DNA of 64,000 nt, taken from assembly GCF_000334915.1 (NCBI RefSeq), contig NZ_AMSF01000010.1:1-64000 (forward strand), in the 5' to 3' direction. This stretch comes from Dyella ginsengisoli LA-4. GTDB taxonomy: Bacteria; Pseudomonadota; Gammaproteobacteria; Xanthomonadales; Rhodanobacteraceae. A program made the translations under genes and the position numbers. Below, in pieces: positions 48,111 to 57,312 of this stretch (its first letter is position 1; every line of letters starts with the position of its first letter). Below the pieces are notes generated by a model that was given only the letters and a program-made list of their open reading frames with translations, was not told where the DNA came from and made no database searches.

Positions 48111-49040
48111 TCAGGTCATCGCCCGGCGCACGGTGTCGAGCACGTCGCCTTCGTGCCGCTGCAGGCGCTCGTGCAGGAAGTCGACGAACAGCCGGATGCG
48201 GGCGGGCAGGAAGCGGCGGCTGGGGTAGATGGCATGGATGTTCGCCTCGGGCGTGGCGATCTCGGCCAGCAGCGGCACCAGCCGCCCGCTCCGCACATCC
48301 TCGGCAATGTCCCAGGCGGATTTGAAGGTCAGGCCGTGGCCTGCGACGGCGAGCTGGCGCAGCAGGTCGCCGCTGTCGCAGGTCATCGTTGCCTCGAGCC
48401 GCAACGGTCGCGGCCCATGTGCGGTCTGCAGTGTCCACGGCAACAGGCCGCGCCCCGGGCGATGCAGCATCAGGCAGGCATGTCCGGCCAGCTCGTCCAC
48501 GTCTGCGGGGCGTCCGTGCTTCTCCAGGTAGGACGGCGCTGCGCAGACCACACGGTAGTTCAATGCCAACCGGCGCGAGACCAGCCGGGAGTCGCCGAGT
48601 GCACCGCTGCGCACGGCCACGTCGACGCCATGTTCGAACAGGTCGAGGGTGGCGTCGGAGACGCTGATGCGCAGGCGCAGCCGTGGATGCATCGCGGCGA
48701 ATTCGGCGGCCAGCGGGGCGATCCAGTGCCGGCCGAGGTCGGCCGGCGCTGCCACGTGCAGCAGGCCGCGTGCCTCCATCTGGCCCGCGCCGAGGCTGGC
48801 GTGGGCTTCGTCGAGGTCGGCCAGGATGGCGACGCAGCGTTCGTAATAGGCCGCGCCTTCGTCGGTGAGGGTGAGGCGGCGCGAACTGCGCTGCAGCAGC
48901 CGTACGCCAAGGGCGTGCTCCAGCCGGGTCAGCCGCTTGCTGGCCGCGGCGGGCGACAGCCCGAGTTCACGCCCGGCCGCCGACAGGCTGCCATCGGCCA
49001 CGGCACGAACGAAGAGCCGCATGGCGTCCAGATCGACCAT
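48111..49040 (-). CDS. LysR-family transcriptional regulator
   Basis: A 309-residue regulator with a winged HTH (AMRLFVRAVADGSLSAAGRELGLSPAAASKRLTRLE) and a type-2 periplasmic-binding-like effector domain. It is divergent from the SnoaL-MFS-oxidoreductase operon, which it most likely controls. The ligand is unknown. Confidence 0.92.
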   Translation of the reverse strand: MVDLDAMRLFVRAVADGSLSAAGRELGLSPAAASKRLTRLEHALGVRLLQRSSRRLTLTDEGAAYYERCVAILADLDEAHASLGAGQMEARGLLHVAAPADLGRHWIAPLAAEFAAMHPRLRLRISVSDATLDLFEHGVDVAVRSGALGDSRLVSRRLALNYRVVCAAPSYLEKHGRPADVDELAGHACLMLHRPGRGLLPWTLQTAHGPRPLRLEATMTCDSGDLLRQLAVAGHGLTFKSAWDIAEDVRSGRLVPLLAEIATPEANIHAIYPSRRFLPARIRLFVDFLHERLQRHEGDVLDTVRRAMT

Positions 49041-49142
49041 CTTTAACTCTCAGGAAAAGATGCTTGCCCAGTTTGGCCAATTCTCTGCCTTGGCGGCAAG
49101 TTGCACGATGGCGCCGTCGAAATCCTTCCCCGAGGCTCCACC
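49041..49142. promoter_or_regulatory. Divergent LysR/SnoaL control region
   Basis: This short region contains the perfect palindrome TTGGCCAA (49073-49080), flanked by CTTGCC (49063-49068) and GGCAAG (49095-49100), which form a second, nested inverted repeat. The arrangement suits a LysR tetramer binding across both promoters. No unambiguous T-N11-A box could be fixed. Confidence 0.4.
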
Positions 49143-49667
49143 ATGAAACGAGTTTCCTCCTTGCTGGGCGCACTGGCCATTGCCACGACTGCATCCGCGA
49201 CCGGCGCGGCGCCGACCCTGGTCCGGGCGCATCAGACCATCGCCACGGCCCCGGTCGATGCGGCCGCCATGACCCGCGCCGCATTGCGCTATGCCAGCTT
49301 CTGGAACACCGGTGACGAAGCGCTGGCCCGCGCGGCACTGGCTCCCGGCTTCGTCGACCGCACGCCGCCGCCCGGGCGCGCACCGGGTGTGGAGGGCGCG
49401 CTGGCTGCCTCGCGCGATTTCCGTGCAGCGGTGCCCGACCTCGGCTGCACCGTGGAGCAGCTGATCGTCACCGGCGACCGGGTGGTCTCGCACCTGCACT
49501 TCCGCGGCCACTTCACCGGACGCTTCGGCAATCGCCAGGGCCACGGTCAGCCGGTGGATTTCATCGCCACCGACATCTATCGCATCGTCGATGGCCTGAT
49601 CGCCGACAACTGGCACCTGGAAGACAACCTGACCCTGCTCAAACAGCTCGGGGTGGTCGCGCCATGA
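49143..49667 (+). CDS. Exported SnoaL-like (ester cyclase family) protein
   Basis: A 174-residue protein with signal peptide (SSLLGALAIATTASATGAA). The NTF2-like core has FWNTGDEALARAALAPGFVD, FRAAVPDLGCTVEQLIVTGD and FIATDIYRIVDGLIADNWHLEDN, typical of SnoaL/ester-cyclase proteins. It is the first gene of an operon and overlaps the MFS gene by 4 bp. Confidence 0.87.
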   Translation: MKRVSSLLGALAIATTASATGAAPTLVRAHQTIATAPVDAAAMTRAALRYASFWNTGDEALARAALAPGFVDRTPPPGRAPGVEGALAASRDFRAAVPDLGCTVEQLIVTGDRVVSHLHFRGHFTGRFGNRQGHGQPVDFIATDIYRIVDGLIADNWHLEDNLTLLKQLGVVAP

Positions 49668-50860
49668 GTGTGGAGCGTTCCCGCCTGGCGCTGTTCGCGC
49701 TGGCCGTGGCGGCCTTCGCCATCGGCACCACCGAGTTCGTGATCATGGGCCTGCTGCCGGAAGTGGCCGGCGACCTGCGCGTGAGCATTCCTTCCGCCGG
49801 CCTGCTGGTGTCCGGCTACGCGCTGGGCGTGGCCGGTGGCGCGCCGCTGCTGGCGCTGTTCACCGCGCGGATGGAGCGACGTCACGCGTTGCTGCTGCTG
49901 CTCGGCCTTTTCATCGCCGGCAACGCGCTGTGTGCGGTGGCACCGAACTACGCGCTGCTGATGCTGGCGCGCGTGCTCGCCGCGTTCTGCCACGGTTCGT
50001 TCTTCGGTATCGGCGCGGTGGTCGCGGCGCATCTGGTTCCGCCGTCGCGTCGGGCGCAGGCGATCGCGCTGATGTTCGCCGGGCTGACCCTGGCCAACGT
50101 GCTGGGCGTGCCGTTCGGTACCTTCCTCGGCCAGTGGGCCGGCTGGCGCTCCACTTTCGCGGCGGTGACCGGGCTCGGCGTGCTGGCGGCGATCGCGGTG
50201 TGGCGCCTGGTGCCGCCGCTGCCGGACCTGACCGCACCGGACCTGCGCCGCGAACTGGGCGTGCTGCGCCAGCGGCAGGTGCTCTTGGCGCTGGCGATGA
50301 CCGTGCTCGGTTTCGGCGGCGTGTTCACCGTGTTCACCTACATCGCGCCGATCCTGCAGCAGCAGGCGCACGTCAGCGTCGCCGCCACCGGCTGGGTACT
50401 GGTGCTGTTCGGTGCCGGCACCACGCTCGGCAACCTGCTCGGCGGGCGCCTGGCCGACTGGCGGCTGATGCCGGCGTTGATCGGCATCCTCGCCGTGCTG
50501 GGCCTGGTGCTGCTGGGTTTTGCCTGGACCATGCAGCACACGCTGCTGGCGGTGGTGACCGTGTTCGTCTGGGGCGTGGCGGCCTTCGCCACCGTGCCGC
50601 CGCTGCAGATGCGCGTGGTGCAGCAGGCCGGCAACGCGCCGAACCTGGCCTCCACGCTCAACATCGCGGCGTTCAACCTGGGCAATGCGCTGGGTGCGTT
50701 CCTCGGCGGTGCGGTGATCAGCGCGGGCCTTGGCCTGCCGGCGGTGAGCGTGGCAGGTGCCGCCCTGGCCTGGACGGGGCTCGCGGTAACCGTCGTCAGT
50801 CTCCTGCTGCAGTATCCCCGGCGCCCGGAGTGCAACGTCCCCACGGTCGAGCTGGGTTAG
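49664..50860 (+). CDS. MFS transporter (AraJ/YdhP-like efflux)
   Basis: A 398-residue protein with 12 hydrophobic segments. FAIGTTEFVIMGLLPEVAGDL at the first helix is the hallmark of the AraJ/YdhP/chloramphenicol-efflux branch of MFS. It probably exports small organic compounds by proton antiport. It is coupled by ATGA to the SnoaL gene. Confidence 0.9.
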   Translation: MSVERSRLALFALAVAAFAIGTTEFVIMGLLPEVAGDLRVSIPSAGLLVSGYALGVAGGAPLLALFTARMERRHALLLLLGLFIAGNALCAVAPNYALLMLARVLAAFCHGSFFGIGAVVAAHLVPPSRRAQAIALMFAGLTLANVLGVPFGTFLGQWAGWRSTFAAVTGLGVLAAIAVWRLVPPLPDLTAPDLRRELGVLRQRQVLLALAMTVLGFGGVFTVFTYIAPILQQQAHVSVAATGWVLVLFGAGTTLGNLLGGRLADWRLMPALIGILAVLGLVLLGFAWTMQHTLLAVVTVFVWGVAAFATVPPLQMRVVQQAGNAPNLASTLNIAAFNLGNALGAFLGGAVISAGLGLPAVSVAGAALAWTGLAVTVVSLLLQYPRRPECNVPTVELG

Positions 50861-50906
50861 CCTGATGCCTTTCTCTCCCCCTTGTTCCCCGCGTCGAGGA
50901 GTCGCC

Positions 50907-51923
50907 ATGAAAGCCGTCGTCTACCGCCATTCACTGCCCATCGAAGCTGCGGACAGCCTGGTCGATGCCAACCTGCCCGACCCGGCAGCGCCGGTCGGCC
51001 GGGATCTGCTGGTGCGCGTGCATGCGGTGTCGGTAAACCCGGTGGATACCAAGATCCGTCGCAACGTGGACCCGGCCGGCGCCGACAAGGTGCTCGGCTG
51101 GGATGCCGCCGGCGTGGTGGTGGCGGTCGGCCCCGAGGCTTCGCTGTTCAAACCCGGCGACGCGGTTTTCTACGCCGGCGCCATCGACCGCGCCGGCAGC
51201 AATGCCGAGCTGCAACTGGTCGATGAGCGCATCGTCGGACGCAAGCCGTCCTCGCTGGATTTTGCCCAGGCGGCGGCGCTGCCGTTGACCGCGCTGACGG
51301 CGTGGGAGCTCCTGTTCGACCGGCTTGGCGTGGCGCGCGGCGAGGCTGGCGGCACCTTGCTGGTGGTCGGCGCGGCCGGCGGCGTGGGTTCGATGGCGAT
51401 ACAGATCGCGCGCAAGCTCACCGGCCTGACCGTGATCGGCAGCGCCTCGCGCCCGGAAACCCAGGCCTGGGTGCGCGAGCTGGGCGCCCACCACGTGGTC
51501 GATCATCGCCACGGCCTGCTCGAGCCGGTGCGCGCCGTGGCGCCGGATGGTGTGGACTACGTGATGAGCCTGACCCACACCGAGCAGCACTACGAGGCGC
51601 TGGTCGAGCTGCTTCGGCCGCAGGGAAAGCTGGGGTTGATCGACGATCCGGCCACGCCGATCGACATCCGCGCGATGAAGCGCAAGAGCATCTCGCTGCA
51701 TTGGGAGTTCATGTACACGCGCTCGCTGTTCCGCACCGCGGACATGGTGGCCCAGCACAAGATGCTGCAGGAAGTGGCCGACCTGGTGGATGCTGGCGCG
51801 CTGCAGGGCACCATGCGCGAGCACTTCGGCACCATCGATGCGGCCAACCTGCGCCGCGCGCACGCCCAGCTGGAAAGCGGCAGCACCATCGGCAAGATCG
51901 TCCTGGAAGGATTTGGCGGCTGA
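50907..51923 (+). CDS. Zinc-less MDR-family alcohol dehydrogenase / NADPH:quinone reductase
   Basis: A 338-residue medium-chain reductase: VHAVSVNPVDTKIRR, VLGWDAAGVVVAVGPE, LPLTALTAWELLFDRLGV and cofactor motif VVGAAGGVGSMAIQIAR. Catalytic-zinc Cys residues are missing, so it belongs with quinone reductases. GAGGAG precedes the ATG at 50907. It is the third gene of the LysR-flanked operon. Confidence 0.9.
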   Translation: MKAVVYRHSLPIEAADSLVDANLPDPAAPVGRDLLVRVHAVSVNPVDTKIRRNVDPAGADKVLGWDAAGVVVAVGPEASLFKPGDAVFYAGAIDRAGSNAELQLVDERIVGRKPSSLDFAQAAALPLTALTAWELLFDRLGVARGEAGGTLLVVGAAGGVGSMAIQIARKLTGLTVIGSASRPETQAWVRELGAHHVVDHRHGLLEPVRAVAPDGVDYVMSLTHTEQHYEALVELLRPQGKLGLIDDPATPIDIRAMKRKSISLHWEFMYTRSLFRTADMVAQHKMLQEVADLVDAGALQGTMREHFGTIDAANLRRAHAQLESGSTIGKIVLEGFGG

Positions 51924-52000
51924 GCCTGCAACCCTTTCGCGGCCGTCCGCATCTGAAAGGATGCGGGCGCCCGGTTGGCGCCTATCGAAGGAGCAGGACG

Positions 52001-52291
52001 ATGGTCACCCTGGCCGTGCTGGTGATGGTGGTGGGTTTCCTGTGGCTGGCGGCGTCGCTGGTCGGCCTCGTGTTCAAGCTGGCGTTCGCCCTGGTCGGCG
52101 GCGCGATCGGCCTGATCGCCGGGTTGGTCGGCCTGCTGGTCGGGGCGTTGGCGTTGCTGCTGGTGGCGCCCGTGGTGCTGCTGGCGCTGTTGCCGGTGAT
52201 GCTGCCGGTGCTGGCGCTGGTCGGCCTGGTGTGGCTGGTGGTGCGGGCTTCGCGCCGACCGACGCCGGTGCCGGTCAACGCCGGTCGCTGA
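52001..52291 (+). CDS. Small highly hydrophobic membrane protein
   Basis: A 96-residue protein, almost entirely Leu/Val/Ala/Gly (LVGGAIGLIAGLVGLLVGAL), predicted as two or three helices with a short basic tail. AAGGAG precedes the ATG, which supports translation. No family is recognised; low complexity makes homology hard to judge. Confidence 0.68.
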   Translation: MVTLAVLVMVVGFLWLAASLVGLVFKLAFALVGGAIGLIAGLVGLLVGALALLLVAPVVLLALLPVMLPVLALVGLVWLVVRASRRPTPVPVNAGR

Positions 52292-52296
52292 TACGC

Positions 52297-52324
52297 GAAG
52301 CCCCCGGCAGTCGCCGGGGGCTTC
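52297..52324. terminator. Rho-independent-type hairpin
   Basis: GAAGCCCCCGGC (52297-52308), loop AGTC, GCCGGGGGCTTC (52313-52324) makes a perfect 12-bp stem between the stops of the small membrane protein and tonB. The T-runs are short, and it probably serves both converging genes. Confidence 0.7.
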
Positions 52325-52334
52325 ATGCCTGCCG

Positions 52335-53003
52335 CTACTCGCCGCGCAGGTCGAAATTCACCGGTACCCGCGCCCACGCGCGCACCGGCTTGCCATCGAC
52401 CATGGCGGGCTGGAATGCCCAGCCGCCCAGCACCTGCGAGCGTGCGCTGCGGTCGAGCAGCGTGTAGCCGCTGCTCTGCTCGATCTCCACGTCGATCGGC
52501 TTTCCCTGCTCGTCCACCAGCACGCGCAGCAGCACAGTGCCGTGCATGCGCTGGCGTACCGCCTGGGCGGGGAAGCTCAGGGGCGCGCGCCGGTAAGCCA
52601 GGCTGGCCTCGATCGGTGCAGGCGCCGCCGTGGCCTCGTGGGTCGGTGGTGACAGCGTCGGCACGGTGACCGGAGGGGCCTGCACGTTGCCGTTCTCGAT
52701 CGGTGCCACCACGGGCGGTGCGACGGGGGTCGGCTTGACCCGGGTGACCGGCGCCGGCGGTACCGGGACCGGCAGGGGTTTGACGTCCAGCACGGGTGGC
52801 TGCGGAGGGATCGGCGGAGGCGGCTCGTGCCAGCGGATGGTAAGCGTGCGCGGTTCGGACGCCGGGGGGCTCAATTGCGGAGCCAGCGGCCGCATGGCGT
52901 TGACCAGCACGGCAAGGTTGAGGGCGATGGCGGCACTCAGTGCGGCGACGCGCAACTGGTCCGGACGGGAACGACGGGCAACAGCCAGGCTTGCGGACGA
53001 CAT
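52335..53003 (-). CDS. tonB: Energy transducer TonB
   Basis: A 222-residue protein. The start at 53003 is set by AGGAGG 7 bases upstream. It has one membrane helix (AALSAAIALNLAVLVNAM), a Pro/Val-rich periplasmic linker (PPPPIPPQPPVLDVKPLPVP) and a TonB C-terminal domain (YPAQA-like FPAQAVRQRMHGTVLLRVLV, DRSARSQVLGGWAFQPA). It should transmit proton-motive energy to TonB-dependent receptors. No exbBD is adjacent. Confidence 0.9.
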   Translation of the reverse strand: MSSASLAVARRSRPDQLRVAALSAAIALNLAVLVNAMRPLAPQLSPPASEPRTLTIRWHEPPPPIPPQPPVLDVKPLPVPVPPAPVTRVKPTPVAPPVVAPIENGNVQAPPVTVPTLSPPTHEATAAPAPIEASLAYRRAPLSFPAQAVRQRMHGTVLLRVLVDEQGKPIDVEIEQSSGYTLLDRSARSQVLGGWAFQPAMVDGKPVRAWARVPVNFDLRGE

Positions 53004-53121
53004 GGGCGACCTCCTGACGATCATCGATGCGGGTTGTGTGGCGCCGCCGCGCTGCCGGGCAGGCAGTGGGGATCGCGGGGACGCAGCCCGAGCCTATGCC
53101 GGAAGTCATGGTTCGGGCAAG

Positions 53122-53139
53122 TGGACGTCTGGACGTCCA
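53122..53139. promoter_or_regulatory. Operator-like 8-2-8 palindrome (MetJ-box-like)
   Basis: TGGACGTC-TG-GACGTCCA is a perfect inverted repeat in the 288-bp gap between divergent tonB and the exported-protein gene. Read as tandem 8-mers (GGACGTCT, GGACGTCC), it matches two Met boxes (AGACGTCT) at 13 of 16 positions. No MetJ gene is in view, so the binding protein is unknown. Confidence 0.45.
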
Positions 53140-53291
53140 ATCGTTTCATCTGCAACCAGATGGAGGCCGCGGCCGTTGCCGCGAGCCATGGCTGATCGTC
53201 GCGCCGGATCGACGGGGCGCCTCCGTTCATGCCGATGCGCCAGAATGCTGCACTACCGGCCAGGCGCCGGTCACCCAGACGGAGCAGATCG

Positions 53292-53726
53292 ATGACGATG
53301 CGAACCTTCCTGGCTGCCTCGGCCCTGCTGGCCGGGCTGGCGCTCCTGCCATCCGCCGCCCGGGCGGGGGATATTTCCTGCAGCATGACCTTCCAGCTGT
53401 CCGGCTGGTCGGTGTTCTACAAGACCGCCACCGGCAGCGGCACCGTCACCTGCAGCAACGGCCAGAGCATGCACGTGAAGCTGCGGGCCAAGGGCGGCGG
53501 CCTCACCTTCGGCAAGACCCGGATCGACCACGGCATCGGCAAGTTCACCGGCGTCGACAGCATCGCCGACATCAAGGGGCACTACGCCAACGCAGAGGCC
53601 CACGCTGGCGCCGAGCGATCGGCCGACGCACAGGTGGTCACCAAGGGCAGCGTATCGCTGGCGCTCAGCGGCAAGGGCAAGGGCTGGAACCTGGGCATCG
53701 CCTTCGGCGCCTTCATCATCGAGTGA
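53292..53726 (+). CDS. Exported hypothetical protein
   Basis: A 144-residue protein with signal peptide (FLAASALLAGLALLPSAARA). The mature part is Gly/Ser rich and beta-like (TGSGTVTCSNGQSMHVKLRA, GKGKGWNLGIAFGAFIIE), with two Cys that may pair. It is vaguely like DUF992 proteins, but I would not assign it. It is divergent from tonB. Confidence 0.7.
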   Translation: MTMRTFLAASALLAGLALLPSAARAGDISCSMTFQLSGWSVFYKTATGSGTVTCSNGQSMHVKLRAKGGGLTFGKTRIDHGIGKFTGVDSIADIKGHYANAEAHAGAERSADAQVVTKGSVSLALSGKGKGWNLGIAFGAFIIE

Positions 53727-53848
53727 GCCCGGGCGACCGCGCTGCGTGCGCTGCCGCCGATTTCCGTGCGCAGGCGTATGCAGACGCGGTCATCCGCGCT
53801 ATGGTGCGGCGCACTAGAGGCCGCGAGGCGGCCGGTGGAGAGATGGTC

Positions 53849-54514
53849 GTGACCGCACAACCCTTCGTCGCAGTGCCGCGATACAGCTTTGGCGACGAGC
53901 TGGCCAGCAGCATCGTGCACGGCATCGGCGTGCTGCTGGCGATCATCGGACTGGCTGCGCTGGTGGTGGTCTCCTCGCGCTACGGCGAGGCTCGCGACGT
54001 GATCGCCAGTGCGGTGTACGGCACGACCCTGGTGCTGCTCTACACCGCATCCACGCTCTATCACGCGGTGCCCGTGCCATCGGCCAAGCCGGTGCTGCGT
54101 ACGCTCGATCACATTGCGATCTACCTGCTGATCGCCGGCACCTACACGCCCTTCACCCTGATCGCCCTGCCGGGACGCTGGGGGTGGAGCCTGTTCGCCG
54201 CAGTGTGGACGCTGGCGGCGATCGGCAGCGTGCTGGAGTTCGGCATGTTCCGCCGCTACCGCAAGCTGTCGGTGCTGCTCTACGTGGCGATGGGCTGGAT
54301 CGGCATGGTCGCCTTCCGGCCGCTGGCGGCGCACCTGCAGGACGGCGGCATGGCGCTGCTGATCGCCGGCGGCGTCGCCTACACTGCCGGCGTGCCGTTC
54401 TACCTCTGGCGGCGTCTCCCCTACCACCACTCGGTGTGGCACTGCTTCGTGCTGGCCGGCAGCGTGCTGCACTACCTGGCGATCCTGCTCTACGTGATCC
54501 CGGCCGCGGGCTGA
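53849..54514 (+). CDS. Hemolysin III / YqfA-family membrane protein
   Basis: A 221-residue protein of the PAQR/HlyIII family with seven helices. Signature parts are ELASSIVHGIGVLLAIIG, LLYTASTLYHAVP, LDHIAIYLLIAGTYTPFTL and HHSVWHCFVLAGSVLHY (metal-site His). GGAG at 53837-53840 fits the GTG at 53849 better than the ATG at 53843. Confidence 0.88.
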   Translation: MTAQPFVAVPRYSFGDELASSIVHGIGVLLAIIGLAALVVVSSRYGEARDVIASAVYGTTLVLLYTASTLYHAVPVPSAKPVLRTLDHIAIYLLIAGTYTPFTLIALPGRWGWSLFAAVWTLAAIGSVLEFGMFRRYRKLSVLLYVAMGWIGMVAFRPLAAHLQDGGMALLIAGGVAYTAGVPFYLWRRLPYHHSVWHCFVLAGSVLHYLAILLYVIPAAG

Positions 54515-54517
54515 GGG

Positions 54518-55003
54518 TCAGCCCAGCAGCATTCCCAGCGCGAACAGCCCGAGCATCGCGAACGACACCACCAGCTTGACCAGGGTGCCGAACAGCAGGC
54601 CGAGCCAGGTGCCGACGCCGACGTGGGTGGACCGCAGCACGCTCTGGCCGGCCAGCAGCTCGCCGGCGAGTGCCCCGGCGAAAGGGCCCAGCAGCAGTCC
54701 GGGAACACCGAAGAACAGGCCGGCGAACGTACCCAGCGTGGCGCCCCAGATGGCCTGACGGCTGGCCCCCACGCGCCTGGCACCGAGTGCGCCGGCGATG
54801 AAGTCCACGGCCACGCCGAAGCCGCCGAGCACGCCCAGTCCGATGAGCCACCACAGGCCGAGGTGGCGGTATCCGTCCACCGCGGCGGCCAGCCAGATGC
54901 CGGCGAAGATCATCGGGATGCCGGGCAGCGCGGGCAGCACGGCGCCGGCCAGGCCGCCGAGCATCAGCAGGGCGGCGAGGACATACAGGGCGATGTCGAA
55001 CAC
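54518..55003 (-). CDS. DUF456 family membrane protein
   Basis: A 161-residue protein with about five helices and Gly-rich phrases typical of DUF456 (GLAGAVLPALPGIPMIFAG, GATLGTFAGLFFGVPGLLLG, PFAGALAGEL). The function is unknown. It converges with the HlyIII gene, 3 bp apart. Confidence 0.9.
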   Translation of the reverse strand: MFDIALYVLAALLMLGGLAGAVLPALPGIPMIFAGIWLAAAVDGYRHLGLWWLIGLGVLGGFGVAVDFIAGALGARRVGASRQAIWGATLGTFAGLFFGVPGLLLGPFAGALAGELLAGQSVLRSTHVGVGTWLGLLFGTLVKLVVSFAMLGLFALGMLLG

Positions 55004-55071
55004 GGCGGGCCCGGAACGGCGCGGCCAGTCGCCGCCCGGTCACGGTAACGCGCCGGGCGGCTGGCGTCAGG

Positions 55072-55848
55072 TCACTTCTCGACGAAGGCCCGCTCGATCA
55101 CGTAATCGCCCGGCTCGCGGGTGCGCGGGGAGACCTGGAAGCCGCGCGCGTCGAGAATCGCCGCGGTGTCGTCGAGCATGTGCTGACTGCCGCAGAGCAT
55201 GGCCCGGTCGACCGCCGGATCCAGCGGGGGCAGGCCGATCGCCTGGCTCATGCGGCCGTCGACGATGGCGTCGGTGATGCGGCCCTGGTTGCGGAACGGC
55301 TCGCGCGACACGCTCGGGTAGTAGATGAGCTTTTCGCGCACCATCTCACCCAGGTACTCGTGCTGCGGCAGCTCGTGCTGCAGGTAGTCGCCGTAGGCCA
55401 GGTCGCTGATTTCGCGCACGCCGTGGGCGACCACCACCTTCTCGAAGCGCTCGTAGGTCTCCGGGTCGCGCACCAGGCTCATGAACGGCGCCAGGCCGGT
55501 GCCGGTGCTGAGCAGGTACAGCCGCTTGCCGGGCTTGAGGTCGTTCAGCACCAGGGTGCCGGTCGGCTTGCGGCTGACGATGACCTCGTCGCCGGGCTTG
55601 AGGTGCTGCAGGCGCGAGGTCAGCGGGCCGTTCGGCACCTTGATCGAGAAGAACTCCAGGTGCTCTTCCCAGTTGGCGCTGGCGATCGAGTAGGCGCGCA
55701 TCAGCGGACGCCCGTCCACCTCCAGGCCGATCATCACGAACTGGCCGCTGTCGAAGCGGAAGCCTGGGTCGCGGGTCGTGCGGAAGCTGAAGAGCGAATC
55801 GTTCCAGTGGTGCACGTCGATGACGCGCTCGGTTGCGAGAGCCACCAT
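55072..55848 (-). CDS. fpr: Ferredoxin/flavodoxin-NADP+ reductase
   Basis: A 258-residue FAD enzyme. FAD contacts are in RAYSIASANWEEHLEFFSIK, the NADP site in LLSTGTGLAPFMSLVRD, and the C-terminus has AMLCGSQHMLDD with a terminal VIERAFVEK, characteristic of the Azotobacter/Pseudomonas Fpr type. It passes electrons between NADPH and ferredoxin, often in oxidative-stress or Fe-S metabolism. Confidence 0.93.
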   Translation of the reverse strand: MVALATERVIDVHHWNDSLFSFRTTRDPGFRFDSGQFVMIGLEVDGRPLMRAYSIASANWEEHLEFFSIKVPNGPLTSRLQHLKPGDEVIVSRKPTGTLVLNDLKPGKRLYLLSTGTGLAPFMSLVRDPETYERFEKVVVAHGVREISDLAYGDYLQHELPQHEYLGEMVREKLIYYPSVSREPFRNQGRITDAIVDGRMSQAIGLPPLDPAVDRAMLCGSQHMLDDTAAILDARGFQVSPRTREPGDYVIERAFVEK

Positions 55849-56034
55849 GGGGAGTACCGTTGTCCGTCGCAGTAGAAGGAGCCGACGCGTGTCTGAAGCG
55901 GCGCAGGCAGCCGCTCATTATCGCATCGCAACGCAAAACCGTCAGATACCTGCGTCACACTGTCCAGCACCCGGTGACAGCAGAGGGGCAGGGACCGCTA
56001 TCATTCGGCGAATTTCATGGGTTCAGGGGGCGGC

Positions 56035-57312
56035 ATGCGGCAGATCGACCAAGCAAGGATCGCGATCGTGGGGTTGGGCTATGTCGGCCTGCCGCTTGCG
56101 GTCGAGTTCGGCAGGCACTATCCCACCGTCGGTTTCGACATCAATGCTTCGCGCATCGAGGAACTTCGCGCCGGTCGCGACTCCACCCTCGAGGTGGACG
56201 AGGCCGAGCTGGCCCAGGCGACCCGGCTCACTTTCAGTGCCCAGCTGCCCGATCTGGAGGGCTGCAACTTCTACATCGTCACGGTGCCGACGCCGATCGA
56301 CGCAGCGCGACGCCCCGATCTCACGCCGCTGGTCAAGGCCAGCGAGATGCTCGGCAAGGTGATCAAGGCCGGCGACATCGTGGTGTACGAGTCGACCGTC
56401 TACCCGGGCTGCACCGAAGAGGTCTGCGTGCCGATCCTGGAGCGGGTGTCGGGGCTCAAGTTCAACCACGACTTCTTCGCCGGCTACAGCCCCGAGCGGA
56501 TCAACCCGGGCGACAAGCAGCATCGCGTCACCACCATCCTCAAGGTGACCTCCGGTTCCACCCCGGAAGTGGCCGATTTCGTCGACCGCGTCTACGGCTC
56601 GATCATCACCGCCGGCACCCATCGCGCCAGCTCGATCAAGGTGGCCGAGGCGGCCAAGGTGATCGAGAACACCCAGCGCGATCTCAACATCGCCCTGGTC
56701 AACGACCTGGCGATCCTGTTCAACAAGCTCGGCATCGACACGCTGGAAGTGCTGCAGGCGGCGGGCACCAAGTGGAACTTCCTGCCGTTCCGGCCGGGCC
56801 TGGTCGGTGGCCACTGCATCGGCGTGGATCCGTATTACCTCACCCACAAGGCGCAGGAGGTCGGCCATCACCCCGATGTGATCCTCGCCGGCCGCCGCAC
56901 CAACGACGGCATGGGTCCGTACGTGGCCAACGAGGTGATCCGGCTGATGGTGCGCAAGGGCATCAATCCGGTGCACGCGAAGATCCTGATCCTTGGCCTG
57001 ACCTTCAAGGAAAACTGCCCGGACCTGCGCAATACCCGCGTGGTCGACATCGTGCAGGCGCTGCACGGCTACAACGCCGATGTCGACGTGTACGACCCCT
57101 GGGTCGACGCCGACGAGGCCGAGCACGAATACGGTCTGCGCCCCATCGATGCGCCGGCGCAGGGCAGCTATGACGCGGTGATCGTGGCAGTCGCCCACCA
57201 CCAGTTCGTTGCGCTGGGCGCCGAGGGCGTGCACGCACTGGGGCGCGATGGCGCGGTGATCTATGACGTGAAGTACGTGCTGCCGCGCGAAGCGGTCGAC
57301 GGGAGGTTGTGA
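56035..57312 (+). CDS. tviB: UDP-N-acetylglucosamine 6-dehydrogenase (TviB/WbpA-type)
   Basis: A 425-residue nucleotide-sugar dehydrogenase, the same length as TviB. It has the NAD motif [53 protein letters not shown] and the catalytic-Cys region [15 protein letters not shown]. It oxidises UDP-GlcNAc to UDP-GlcNAcA. The start at 56035 is chosen for its G-rich ribosome site; ATG 56017 is 6 codons upstream. The stop overlaps the epimerase start by 1 bp. Confidence 0.92.
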   Translation: MRQIDQARIAIVGLGYVGLPLAVEFGRHYPTVGFDINASRIEELRAGRDSTLEVDEAELAQATRLTFSAQLPDLEGCNFYIVTVPTPIDAARRPDLTPLVKASEMLGKVIKAGDIVVYESTVYPGCTEEVCVPILERVSGLKFNHDFFAGYSPERINPGDKQHRVTTILKVTSGSTPEVADFVDRVYGSIITAGTHRASSIKVAEAAKVIENTQRDLNIALVNDLAILFNKLGIDTLEVLQAAGTKWNFLPFRPGLVGGHCIGVDPYYLTHKAQEVGHHPDVILAGRRTNDGMGPYVANEVIRLMVRKGINPVHAKILILGLTFKENCPDLRNTRVVDIVQALHGYNADVDVYDPWVDADEAEHEYGLRPIDAPAQGSYDAVIVAVAHHQFVALGAEGVHALGRDGAVIYDVKYVLPREAVDGRL

